Origin: JALCRY01 sp050946575
GTDB lineage: Bacteria; Bacillota; Clostridia; Peptostreptococcales; Anaerovoracaceae
NCBI GenBank assembly: GCA_050946575.1
Contig: JBMNVB010000002.1
Span: forward strand, 137,152-201,151
Direction: 5' to 3'
Length of the DNA stretch: 64,000 nucleotides
Part shown: piece by piece, positions 51,586-60,493 of the stretch
Layout of the letters: every line of letters starts with the position of its first letter
How positions within the stretch are numbered: position 1 is the stretch's first letter
Translations under genes and position numbers: made by a program
The notes under the pieces: model-generated
Told to the model about the DNA's origin: nothing
The model's database searches: none
What the model saw: the letters and a program-made list of their open reading frames with translations, nothing else

Positions 51586-52173
51586 ATGGATGAAACCGCA
51601 ATAAACTGGGATTCAATCCCTGATGTTATTACCAAAGACCAACTCTATCAAATCTGCCACATCAGTAAATCAACGGCTTTGTATCTGCTTCGTAGCGGAA
51701 AGATTCCGTGCGAATACACGGGCAAGAAAACTCGCTGTTACAAAATCAAAAAGGCTGACGTTATTACATATCTTGAAAAGAGAAAAGTATTCCCCGAATC
51801 ATATTCCGCACCGGCAGGTTGGTACAAGGGGAACTATACAGTGAAAATGAAACCCGAAGTACCCGAACAGGTTCTTGAAAATATGAAACTGTATTACACG
51901 GAACTTTTTTCACAATATCCTGATGTGCTGACTGCGACCGAAATATCAAAAGTAATCGGTTACGGTACAACTTCTATCAATAATTGGTGCAAAAAGGGAC
52001 ATCTAAAATCATTCAAGAGGAACAATGTGAATCACATTCCGAAAGTCTATTTAATCGAATTCTGCTGCTCGAAATACTTTCGTACTATCACCCGCAAATC
52101 CGATTGGCATATCCGTGTACTTCAGGAATTCCCTCGCTGGCAAGTTATACGAGGATTGAAAACAAAAGAGTGA
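51586..52173 (+). CDS. Excisionase-like protein with two helix-turn-helix domains
   Basis: 195 residues. Two MerR/excisionase-type winged helices are visible: residues 16-65 (ITKDQLYQICHISKSTALYL, then LRSGKIPCEYTG and KKADVITYLEKRK) and 114-160 (LTATEISKVIGYGTTSINNW, then CKKGHLKSFK). Such proteins bend DNA at attachment sites or control transfer genes. It is the first gene inside the element, about 270 bases from the tRNA remnant and next to three GGAAAGAAC repeats, which supports an excisionase or directionality role. ACGAGGTG is the ribosome site. Most codons end in A or T, unlike the chromosomal genes to the left. Confidence 0.75.
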   Translation: MDETAINWDSIPDVITKDQLYQICHISKSTALYLLRSGKIPCEYTGKKTRCYKIKKADVITYLEKRKVFPESYSAPAGWYKGNYTVKMKPEVPEQVLENMKLYYTELFSQYPDVLTATEISKVIGYGTTSINNWCKKGHLKSFKRNNVNHIPKVYLIEFCCSKYFRTITRKSDWHIRVLQEFPRWQVIRGLKTKE

Positions 52174-52248
52174 ATATTCGCTGAATATTTGCTATGTTCG
52201 CTGTAAAAAGTGGCACAAATTTGAAAATATTCGCTGTAATTATTGGCA
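52174..52248 (+). repeat. Iteron-like direct repeats between the excisionase-like gene and tnpV
   Basis: A(T/G)TTCGCTG cores at 52176, 52194 and 52229 region: the full units at 52194-52215 and 52227-52248 share TTCGCTGTAA-N7-TGGCA and lie 33 bases apart, three helical turns; a third ATATTCGCTG is at 52174-52183. They precede tnpV and could be operator or origin repeats. Confidence 0.55.
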
Positions 52249-52334
52249 TAAGCAGAATTTGCAAATTCATAATTCGCACATTCGACTTTTAATCGCCTCC
52301 TTTGTACAATATAGGTGCAAAGGAGGTTTTTACT

Positions 52335-52712
52335 ATGACTGGCACATTATTTGAACAACTCGGCGGTACTTATACACAGATTGGTGACTATCTCTTGCCG
52401 GACTTGTCATTACCGGCGGAAAAAGAACCGGGGAATATCGGTGTGTGGGCATTAAGGCACAAACGATATTTGAAACAACATCATAAGGTGCTGTACTACA
52501 ATTTACTCACAACCGGCAAACTACATTCCCACCTTGCCGACATCGAAGAACAGGCACAACAACTTTTTCTCCGGCTGGTAAAAGAACTCGCCGAAAAGGA
52601 AGGTGTCACGGAACAACTTAAAGCCACCGACCAAATGGCTTGGGTGCGGAAGATGAACAACATCCGTGAGTGTGTTAAAGAAATTATTAATAAAGACTTA
52701 ATAGTGGAATAG
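52335..52712 (+). CDS. TnpV-family transposon protein
   Basis: 125 residues from ATG 52335, preceded by AAAGGAGG at good spacing. The text RHKRYLKQHHKVLYYNLLTTG followed by LHSHLADIEEQAQQLFLRLV and EGVTEQLKATDQMAWVRKMN is typical of TnpV, a small helical protein of unknown role first seen in Tn4451-like mobilisable transposons of Clostridia. It marks the region as mobile DNA. A long hairpin follows the gene. It converges with the large STAND-type gene. Confidence 0.82.
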   Translation: MTGTLFEQLGGTYTQIGDYLLPDLSLPAEKEPGNIGVWALRHKRYLKQHHKVLYYNLLTTGKLHSHLADIEEQAQQLFLRLVKELAEKEGVTEQLKATDQMAWVRKMNNIRECVKEIINKDLIVE

Positions 52713-52714
52713 AC

Positions 52715-52752
52715 ATAGAAATGGCACAAGAAAATTTCTGTGCCATTTCTAT
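52715..52752. terminator. Terminator between tnpV and the STAND-type gene
   Basis: Fourteen-base perfect stem ATAGAAATGGCACA (52715-52728) / TGTGCCATTTCTAT (52739-52752) with a ten-base loop. It stands between convergent genes and can act in both directions, although T-tracts are short. Confidence 0.75.
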
Positions 52753-52770
52753 TATGTTATAAGTTAGAGA

Positions 52771-55700
52771 CTATTTCGTTTGGGAGATTGGAGAATGTGA
52801 GATTTCTCGGTGAATTTGTTTAACGACAAATTCACCGTTCCTAAAATATCCCACATAACTACTATCCTTCTCTGCATAGAACTTCCCATATCTCTCACTG
52901 GCTTTTCCATCTTCTCTTCGGTATTCTCGCATAATCCACATCAAAGACTTATCGCTATTTTGTAGAGCATCCAACAGTTCATTTTTATCAACAAGTAAAT
53001 AATTTTGAGCCGTTCTCCACTTTTCTCCTGAAATTGAATAGTGTGCTTTGATTTTCTTATTATCGTCATAAAAGATATATCCATTAGAATCTACAATGTT
53101 AAGTAATTTTCTGATTGGCTCAGACGGAATATCATAGTACACATCACCGTATTCAGGGAAATTATAACAACAGCCATCGACTGCCGACTGTATAGAAAAA
53201 TCAGGGAAATCTTCGACATTACTACTATTATATCTTTTTTTCCACGGAAACCAACAAACCTCTTTGGGTGTTATGTAACAGGAGGAAACAATGCCGCCGT
53301 GCCAATCGACAGGATTCGATACTCTTTTAGATAAATCTTTATCGCTGCTCAATTTATCAACGAATGCATCAAGATCATCCTTATCAATAATTATTGAACT
53401 AATAAAGATACAGGTCTCAACACCCGCAGAACCATAAAAACAAGAATAGTTGTTCAATGCCAACAAAGTATCGCTATTTATTCTATATTGCTTGTCAGCA
53501 TTATTTATAGTAATCCATTTTTCCCAATTCAAGTTTGGGGCGTAAATAACGCTATTGATAACTTCTTCTTTACTACAGTTTTCTGCTTCTATGATTGCAG
53601 TCTTTGGTTCGGGAATATACCAAGGATTATCCTCGGGCAATTCATCGGGATCAATTTGTTCGACATCCTGTATAGGTATTATGAAATCATCAAGCAATCC
53701 ATAATCTCTAATATTTTCTGGCTCGTAGTTATTCCAATATAATAATCTATCTGCAAGAAATCCGCCCATATGATTTCGAAATTGCCAAATGTATTTTTCG
53801 CATACTGTCATAACAGAACTTTGTGAGCCATGTGTCGCAGGAGTGTACCTTCTTAATATAGCAACATCTAATCCACCTATTATCCCATCACCCTGTTCTT
53901 TTTGTTTAAAATTATAAAATTCATCTTCATTCCAGCCTACTTGCGAAAGATATGCAAAAGCAGCTGATATAATAAATTGTTCATTTTTAATATTTGCAAA
54001 TTCGGGTTGAAGTTGAGCAACTTTGCTTATTAAATCGGTGATTTGATCGCCATCTCTATGACCATATTGCGAAAATGCCGATTCGAAATGATCAATCAAA
54101 ACATATCTTGCTAAGTCATAGTCGATAGCACTATATCCGCTCATCCGTGTTCCAGATAACGCTTTTTCGTCGAGTGGAATATCATAACTATCAGCCTTAT
54201 AGGGTGGCATATAAGTTGAAACATCAGTACTAGTATAAAGTCCAATTAAAACTGCCTTATGAACTATAGCAATAGCGTAGTATCGTATAGATACATCCAT
54301 AATATTAAGCACTTTTGATGGACTTAAAATATTATCCATCATCCAATCACTGGCTTTTTTAATAAGGGCACTATCAGCACCGTCATATACTAAGCATACA
54401 AGGATTGAAAATAGATCACTTCTAATTTGCGGATCGTTTATAGTGGAAAATTTTATAAACAAGTTATAGAATTCACAAGGATTGTATTTTGCCCAACGCA
54501 TAAGGTTGGAACGGTATTCTTTTCGTAAAGTATTATTTAATGTCGAAAGTGACCACGCATATACAGAAGGGCATCCGTTAAAAACATCTTCCTTAGTCAG
54601 TACATACTCTTCTTCATCTAAACTAATCGACTGCAAAGTATACCACTTATAGCCATCAGACTTACTGAGAAGACTGGGTACAGACCAAAATAAATCACGC
54701 TGTGCGGGCAATTCAAAGGAAAATAGAAACTCATCCAACAGTTTAACTCCAAGCGGATGTTCCACATCTCTGCAAAGTGGTAAAACAAGGTTGTTGGTGA
54801 TAGTCATTAGCCCATCTGCGTTTTCGGACATTATTTCTAATGAGCGTTTTTTGAACAATGATCCATTTTCGTGAGAGGTGTGCCTCAAAGCAAAAAACTG
54901 CAGATCTTGTTTAGACCATTCATCAATAGCATGATCAATAGTCTTATTTCTGGTAATTAAATAATTATGGTTTTGCATCGCCATTACGGACAATGCATAC
55001 AAAGCCTCATTTTCTATTGCAGAACACTGTTCAAAATCTATATTTTGCGGATGATCATATGACTCCAACAATTTTAATGCCATTGCATAATCGAAATAAC
55101 CTTGTATTCCCGGGATATAGAAATGCAAATCCGGATTCAAACCTTCTCCGTGTTTGCAAAAAGACGAGAGAATTCCGTAGTTTTCCAAATACTGTAGAAC
55201 TCTTTCGCATTGTTGTTGAGTTGTACCAAGGTTACTAATTAGATATGAAATGACATCGCTATATTCAATGGATTTGCTCTTTAAAAACAGGTTTGAAAGC
55301 TCTAATATAGCTCTTAGAATATACTGATTCTTAATGGATATTTTTTCTTCTTTTGCAAATTCGTTTTCAATAAGGTCAATTTTACTACGCAATAAATTTG
55401 TTAAAGAAACATCGGTATTTTTTGTATATTCTACAGTTTTTCCTTCGTTTAGCTCACAGAACACTTTTAATGATAAAGGTGTGGTTAAAGCGAATTTTAA
55501 CCATCCGTAATTTTGAGCGTTAATATTGTATGCTTCCATATAACGTTCAAACAAAGTGTGAGTAGGTACATCGCCAGCAGAGCCCAAGCGTTTTGTTGTA
55601 ACACCACTTAGTTTCTTAGGAAATACGAATGGCCTAGATGTAAAGCAGAATCTGATTTGCTGATATCTTTTTGTTATTATGCCCGCTTCTTTTATTCGGT

Positions 55701-57054
55701 CATTCCAAATTTCATACGGAGCACATTCGTCTATTCCATCCACAATTAAAAGAATCTTAGGAACGATTTTAATATTAGAATCTATGTATGCAGAAGAAAA
55801 ACGATGTCTATTCACCATTGAAATCATTGCTTGCCATATTTCATCTTCGCTCCAATTTGAGGATAACCCAAGAGCAGAATTAATTATATCTTTCCAATTC
55901 GAGCTTGGAGAAATATTACGAGCCTGTATAACTAATGGAGTGTGAATACAGTTACCAAATAACTTTTCTGATGAAGCTGCAACTCCGTGTGTTTTTCCTG
56001 TCCCCGGTTCACCTAAAAATAAAACTGGGTTCGTACATAAACTAGAGTCGAATTCATCAAGAATTCGGTATATATCAATAGAAGATAATCTGCGAAGAAC
56101 TTTTGTTACTTCTGATAGGTGAAAGTGATGATGCACTGTTCCATGACTTCTATTTATAGTTTCACGGCTACTTTCAAAGTTAAAACTAAATGCACTTCTA
56201 TCGATGTCGCAAATAGAAACAGATTCTTGTATACACCAAGCGTGTATAGTCCTACAGGCGCTACTAAGCAAGCTTGCTTTTGCAAAAATATTATCTAATT
56301 CAGCTTTTAATTCTGCATCTTTATCCTTTAATACTTCTTGAAATTCAAGTATTGCTTTATCTAATTGTTCACACAGAACAGCAACCTTCAAGGATGTATC
56401 GGCTAATTCTCCTCGTTTGTTTACTTCACCCAAAGTTAATGAAATATAATTGTCGATACTTCCATACGCATTTAGGTCGGGAACATATTTTGTTTTTAAC
56501 CAACTTTCTTTGCTTTTTCTAAAAGCAAAAATGAAAGAATCTTCAGATGTTTCAGAATTTTCAAACCAATATTTCTTGATACCGGCTGATGAGTCCTCTT
56601 GTAATTCTTTTACTATACGAGTCTCGTTCCACAATTCAACAATTAGATCAGGATGTTTTGATTTAACATCTTTCAATAAAGCTTCCCAACGTTTGCTTTC
56701 TGTATTAGTACCTCTTCCAGTGTCGGATGATAAGTCACGAGGTATACATACAATATATCGGAATATCTGCGGACGAATTTTGACAGCAGTTTCAATTGAT
56801 TTTTTTATTTGTTGGATTTGATTATCAGAAAGACTGTAAAGAAACCATTTTGCCTGTAATCCAACGATTTTTCCATCGGTTAGAGTAGAATAAGATTCTA
56901 CACCGCCATCGCCGCCAGATCCATTAACAACGCTGAAAGAGGCAAGTTTATCATTGTATTCTCTCTTATTCCAGTTTTCAAACAATTGGTTACATAAAAC
57001 CTCAAATGCTCTCTCGAGAGAATCATTGTAAGTTTGAAAAGTTGACCAGTTCAT
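52771..57054 (-). CDS. Mrr-like nuclease-STAND (NACHT/Avs-like) NTPase, candidate anti-phage effector
   Basis: 1427 residues. N-terminus: a restriction-endonuclease-like fold with GGDGGVE (47-53) and QAK (67-69), the D/E...QxK site of the Mrr/Cap4 group. Middle: P-loop GEPGTGKTH (348-356), Walker B LLIVDGIDEC (435-444) with the DGxDE form seen in NACHT proteins, and FTSRP just after. The rest, about 900 residues, is long, mostly helical and without a recognised repeat, as expected for the sensor part of STAND proteins. Known relatives sense a phage protein, assemble and turn on the nuclease. GGAGG precedes the ATG. It starts 47 bases after the DUF262-HNH gene ends. Which Avs or bNACHT type it belongs to is open. 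Confidence 0.78.
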   Translation of the reverse strand: MNWSTFQTYNDSLERAFEVLCNQLFENWNKREYNDKLASFSVVNGSGGDGGVESYSTLTDGKIVGLQAKWFLYSLSDNQIQQIKKSIETAVKIRPQIFRYIVCIPRDLSSDTGRGTNTESKRWEALLKDVKSKHPDLIVELWNETRIVKELQEDSSAGIKKYWFENSETSEDSFIFAFRKSKESWLKTKYVPDLNAYGSIDNYISLTLGEVNKRGELADTSLKVAVLCEQLDKAILEFQEVLKDKDAELKAELDNIFAKASLLSSACRTIHAWCIQESVSICDIDRSAFSFNFESSRETINRSHGTVHHHFHLSEVTKVLRRLSSIDIYRILDEFDSSLCTNPVLFLGEPGTGKTHGVAASSEKLFGNCIHTPLVIQARNISPSSNWKDIINSALGLSSNWSEDEIWQAMISMVNRHRFSSAYIDSNIKIVPKILLIVDGIDECAPYEIWNDRIKEAGIITKRYQQIRFCFTSRPFVFPKKLSGVTTKRLGSAGDVPTHTLFERYMEAYNINAQNYGWLKFALTTPLSLKVFCELNEGKTVEYTKNTDVSLTNLLRSKIDLIENEFAKEEKISIKNQYILRAILELSNLFLKSKSIEYSDVISYLISNLGTTQQQCERVLQYLENYGILSSFCKHGEGLNPDLHFYIPGIQGYFDYAMALKLLESYDHPQNIDFEQCSAIENEALYALSVMAMQNHNYLITRNKTIDHAIDEWSKQDLQFFALRHTSHENGSLFKKRSLEIMSENADGLMTITNNLVLPLCRDVEHPLGVKLLDEFLFSFELPAQRDLFWSVPSLLSKSDGYKWYTLQSISLDEEEYVLTKEDVFNGCPSVYAWSLSTLNNTLRKEYRSNLMRWAKYNPCEFYNLFIKFSTINDPQIRSDLFSILVCLVYDGADSALIKKASDWMMDNILSPSKVLNIMDVSIRYYAIAIVHKAVLIGLYTSTDVSTYMPPYKADSYDIPLDEKALSGTRMSGYSAIDYDLARYVLIDHFESAFSQYGHRDGDQITDLISKVAQLQPEFANIKNEQFIISAAFAYLSQVGWNEDEFYNFKQKEQGDGIIGGLDVAILRRYTPATHGSQSSVMTVCEKYIWQFRNHMGGFLADRLLYWNNYEPENIRDYGLLDDFIIPIQDVEQIDPDELPEDNPWYIPEPKTAIIEAENCSKEEVINSVIYAPNLNWEKWITINNADKQYRINSDTLLALNNYSCFYGSAGVETCIFISSIIIDKDDLDAFVDKLSSDKDLSKRVSNPVDWHGGIVSSCYITPKEVCWFPWKKRYNSSNVEDFPDFSIQSAVDGCCYNFPEYGDVYYDIPSEPIRKLLNIVDSNGYIFYDDNKKIKAHYSISGEKWRTAQNYLLVDKNELLDALQNSDKSLMWIMREYRREDGKASERYGKFYAEKDSSYVGYFRNGEFVVKQIHREISHSPISQTK

Positions 57055-57101
57055 TTTTTGCCTCCTATAGCGTAAAACTTAAGTGTTTTGCAAACAAGGA
57101 T

Positions 57102-58220
57102 TTATTGATTTCCTTTTTTGAGATTACAATCCCTACACAGCATTTGACAATTCCCAGGGGTAGTATGTCCGCCTTTCGACCAAGCTTTGATGTGGTCGGC
57201 GTGCATTTCTTCGAACTCAAATTCTTCGCCACAGATTGCGCATTTGTGATGTTGCTTTTCATAAGCGGCAAGAGCATCACGGCGGTCAAAAGCACGAATA
57301 GAAAGTTTCCTTTCTTCCCCGGTCAGTAAATACTCATAGATGCCGGATTTCTTTGTAACATCCTCATCACCCATAAGGCGCTGAATTTCGATTTCAAGCG
57401 CTTTAGGATCAAGGTCGGTACGCTTTACGTGGTCATTGTAAAACAAGCCCCAAGGCAAGCCTTTCATCTCTTTGCGTTTCTTCGGGAAGATTGCCTGTAC
57501 CCAATCAATTACGGAACGGAAATAATTCCAAATCGTTACTGCGCTTGGGTCGTGCTGATGTTCTGACATATATCCTTCGATAGTTTTTCCTTCGGCAGAA
57601 GCCGCCCAAAATATAGCAGTTTCAAGATACTCTTGACGGATACTTGAACCCTTCAAATAGTCTCCGGCCAATCTATCTGCTGCACAACCGGATTTTGAAA
57701 AATAGCGTTTAGCATCGGAAGTCCAACTTCCGGCATATACCGCATTTCGAAGTTCTTGGTCGGTAAGCTGTTCTCCCGCAATGTTGATAATACGAAACCA
57801 ATCGAGCTTTTCCGACTCCGTTCCGTTGCATATGTAGATAAAAAGTTCATAATCAAGGATTTCATCCTGCTTATCTTTTGGCAAGTTTCCAAAAAGCATA
57901 TCATCAACTGAAAAATTGCCGTCCACATACTCACAAAGCGAAATTGTACGCTGTTGTCCGTCCATAACTTCATAACGTGGCGTATCGGGATCGTCTTCAA
58001 ATTCTTCACCACGGTCGACCCAATACATCACATTAAGTGGCAGACCTTTCATCACAGTGCGGATAACCTCATTGCGCTGTTCGTCCTTATATACGAACTC
58101 ACGCTGGTATTTCGGTCGAATATCAAGTTGTTCATCGTAACCGACTACGCCTTCCTCGGCATCATTAAAATATCCTTCCGTAACTTCTCTAACGGTTATT
58201 TTTCTTTCCTCTATATGCAT
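57102..58220 (-). CDS. DUF262-HNH nuclease-like protein
   Basis: 372 residues. The DUF262 (ParB/Srx-like) part has YQREFVY (38-44) and MDGQQRT (86-92); such domains bind or hydrolyse nucleotides in GmrS-like proteins. The C-terminus is an HNH nuclease: C327-x2-C330, H340-A-D-H343, N357 and C362-x2-C365 in CRDCN, so zinc ribbon and catalytic residues are complete. The ATG shares one base with the stop of the methyltransferase upstream (TAATG). With two methyltransferases beside it, it is the best candidate for a modification-sensitive nuclease in this locus, but that is inference. Confidence 0.82.
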   Translation of the reverse strand: MHIEERKITVREVTEGYFNDAEEGVVGYDEQLDIRPKYQREFVYKDEQRNEVIRTVMKGLPLNVMYWVDRGEEFEDDPDTPRYEVMDGQQRTISLCEYVDGNFSVDDMLFGNLPKDKQDEILDYELFIYICNGTESEKLDWFRIINIAGEQLTDQELRNAVYAGSWTSDAKRYFSKSGCAADRLAGDYLKGSSIRQEYLETAIFWAASAEGKTIEGYMSEHQHDPSAVTIWNYFRSVIDWVQAIFPKKRKEMKGLPWGLFYNDHVKRTDLDPKALEIEIQRLMGDEDVTKKSGIYEYLLTGEERKLSIRAFDRRDALAAYEKQHHKCAICGEEFEFEEMHADHIKAWSKGGHTTPGNCQMLCRDCNLKKGNQ

Positions 58221-59398
58221 TATTGCTTTCCCCCTTTTGGCTTTTCAGGATGTTTGTTGCGGATAAGTATTCTGGCATACATCTTAATATAGAAATGACC
58301 ATCAACAATGTAATATGTTTTATCTTTTGGTGCTTCAATGACCTCGATAGCTGGTCCGTCGTTAAGTTTCATAACTTTTGATTGTTTACCGGTTTTCGAT
58401 ACTTGTACTTGTTGCCCATATCGTTTCGAATGTAACTCGTCCCAACCTTGTGTTAATCCAATAATTTCAAATTGGTCAGGATTGTATTTGTCCATAAAAG
58501 TAATAGGAACACCCATAACATCAGGATAATCACAAGGTATATCGGAAACGCTTCCCACTTCAATGGCGTCATAATTGTCATATCGAGGATAGTCGTCGCT
58601 GTTATATCTTTTGAATGGTATGAGTTCTTCGTGACGCTGACTTATATCCAAATTTGTATACCAACGTACTCCTTTGACACGGATATATTTTCTTCCGTCA
58701 TCATCAATACCACATCCCGAAGCATCTAATGGATAATTATCCGGAACATAAAATGCTCTGTCACCGGAATGGATACTGGCACCTATCCACATTTTATTGT
58801 TCATAAGCAAAGGAAAAATTTCTTTATAAGAAATGGCATTAACATTTCCTATAACAATGAAATGTTTTTTGTGCTCGAACAATACAGAAATATATTCTCT
58901 AAATAATGAAAACGGCGGATTTGTAGCCACAATATCCGATTCATCAAGTAATTCCAAGCACTCTTTACTTCGAAAATCACCGTCTCCTTCAAGCTCTGAA
59001 AGACTGTTTTCTCCCGACTTGAAAAGTTCAGCCACATCAAACATATCAATGCCGCCATCACCAGTTTTGTCATATACCTTTGTCACAACAGCTTTATATG
59101 GTTTATTTTGCTTGCTTTCCTCAGTTCCGATGACATCGAATAAAGAAAGTTGGGTATTCGCTATCGGTGAGGAAGCATAACAAGTGGCAATTAACTTCTT
59201 CAAACCAAGACGATTGAAATTCAACACAAAATATTTGAAGAAATTGCTTTCAAAAGGATCATCGCAATTACAAAATACAACCTTGTCTTTGAAATGCTTT
59301 CTGTAATATCGCATTTCCTTTTCTATATCCGAAAGTTGTGTATAAAATTCGTCTTTTTTAGCTTTGTTTGCTAAAGCCAGTTCGGATTTACTTGGCAA
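58220..59398 (-). CDS. EcoRI-family adenine-specific DNA methyltransferase, copy 1
   Basis: 392 residues from a TTG at 59398 with GGAGGTG seven bases before. Motifs: FYTQLSDIEKEM, CNCDDPFESNFFKYF (family-specific, residues 43-57) and the catalytic NPPF (160-163). It should methylate adenine at N6 in a short target, by analogy with M.EcoRI. Residues 13-165 are almost identical to copy 2 (four differences seen), while the C-terminal half, where target choice is expected, differs strongly. It overlaps the end of copy 2 by 11 bases. No EcoRI-like endonuclease gene is present. Confidence 0.87.
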   Translation of the reverse strand: MPSKSELALANKAKKDEFYTQLSDIEKEMRYYRKHFKDKVVFCNCDDPFESNFFKYFVLNFNRLGLKKLIATCYASSPIANTQLSLFDVIGTEESKQNKPYKAVVTKVYDKTGDGGIDMFDVAELFKSGENSLSELEGDGDFRSKECLELLDESDIVATNPPFSLFREYISVLFEHKKHFIVIGNVNAISYKEIFPLLMNNKMWIGASIHSGDRAFYVPDNYPLDASGCGIDDDGRKYIRVKGVRWYTNLDISQRHEELIPFKRYNSDDYPRYDNYDAIEVGSVSDIPCDYPDVMGVPITFMDKYNPDQFEIIGLTQGWDELHSKRYGQQVQVSKTGKQSKVMKLNDGPAIEVIEAPKDKTYYIVDGHFYIKMYARILIRNKHPEKPKGGKQ

Positions 59399-60476
59399 TT
59401 AAATTCACCTCCGGGTGCTTATTGCGTATTAATATTCTGAAATAAGTTGCTTTGCCGTTAATGTTACAAGCGTGGGAGTGACTATTTCTTATTTTTTCAT
59501 TAAGTTCTTCATTTCCGACAAGAACATATCTATTAAGAGCGTTTACTATTTCAAATTGGTCAGGACTATATTTATACATAAATGTGATAGGAACGCCCAT
59601 AACACCGGTATAGTCACAAGGAATATCACCGACTTTGTTAACATTAATTGCATCATAATTATCAAATTTTGAGTACTCATCTTGACAGTATCTTTTGACC
59701 AATATCAGTTCCTCGTGACGCTTTTTGATGTCAAGATTTGTAAACCACGCAATATTTCCCATTGAACGCCATTTCTGCCCATCTTCGTCAATCCAAAATC
59801 TTGTTTCCCTTGGCTCAAAATAATCTGGAACACGAAACGACATATCTCCGTTCCCATAGCCAAGCCATATTCTATTGTTCATTAAAAGAGGAAATATCTC
59901 TTGATAAGTGATAGCGTTTTGACTTCCAATTATTATGAAGTGTTTTTGTTTTTCCAACAGTACAGAAATATATTCTCTAAATAATGAAAACGGCGGATTT
60001 GTAACCACAATATCCGATTCATCAAGTAATTCCAAGCACTCTTTGCTTCGAAAATCACCGTCTCCTTTAAGCTCTGAGAGGCTGTTTTCTCCAGACTTAA
60101 AAAGTTCAGCAACATCAAACATATCAATGCCGCCATCACCGGTTTTGTCATATACCTTTGTCACAACAGCTTTATACGGTTTGTTTTGCTTGCTTTCCTC
60201 GGTTCCAATAACATCGAATAAAGAAAGTTGGGTGTTCGCTATCGGGGAGGAAGCATAACAAGTAGCAATTAGCTTTTTCAAACCAAGACGATTAAAATTA
60301 AGTACGAAATATTTGAAGAAATTGCTTTCAAAAGGGTCATCACAATTACAGAACACCGTTTTGTCTTTGAAATGCTTTCTGTAATATCGCATTTCCTTTT
60401 CTATATCCGAAAGTTGTGTGTAAAATTCGTCAATTTTTGCTTTTTCAGCACTTCGTAAGCTTTTATTTCCTGCCAT
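59388..60476 (-). CDS. EcoRI-family adenine-specific DNA methyltransferase, copy 2
   Basis: 362 residues from ATG 60476 with GGAGGAAAA upstream; the longer start at 60545 lies inside the preceding gene and has no ribosome site. It carries the same signatures as copy 1: FYTQLSDIEKEM, CNCDDPFESNFFKYF and NPPF (160-163). The region after NPPF is related to copy 1 only in patches (for example IPCDY..VMGVPITFM), so the two enzymes may read different targets. It follows the HEPN-type gene by 17 bases. Confidence 0.87.
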   Translation of the reverse strand: MAGNKSLRSAEKAKIDEFYTQLSDIEKEMRYYRKHFKDKTVFCNCDDPFESNFFKYFVLNFNRLGLKKLIATCYASSPIANTQLSLFDVIGTEESKQNKPYKAVVTKVYDKTGDGGIDMFDVAELFKSGENSLSELKGDGDFRSKECLELLDESDIVVTNPPFSLFREYISVLLEKQKHFIIIGSQNAITYQEIFPLLMNNRIWLGYGNGDMSFRVPDYFEPRETRFWIDEDGQKWRSMGNIAWFTNLDIKKRHEELILVKRYCQDEYSKFDNYDAINVNKVGDIPCDYTGVMGVPITFMYKYSPDQFEIVNALNRYVLVGNEELNEKIRNSHSHACNINGKATYFRILIRNKHPEVNLIAK

Positions 60477-60493
60477 TTTTTCCTCCAGCACAA

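Noticed and set aside
58220..60476. A plain EcoRI-type restriction-modification system
   Set aside because: No EcoRI-like endonuclease gene is next to the methyltransferases; the only nearby nucleases are DUF262-HNH, GmrSD-like and Mrr-like proteins.
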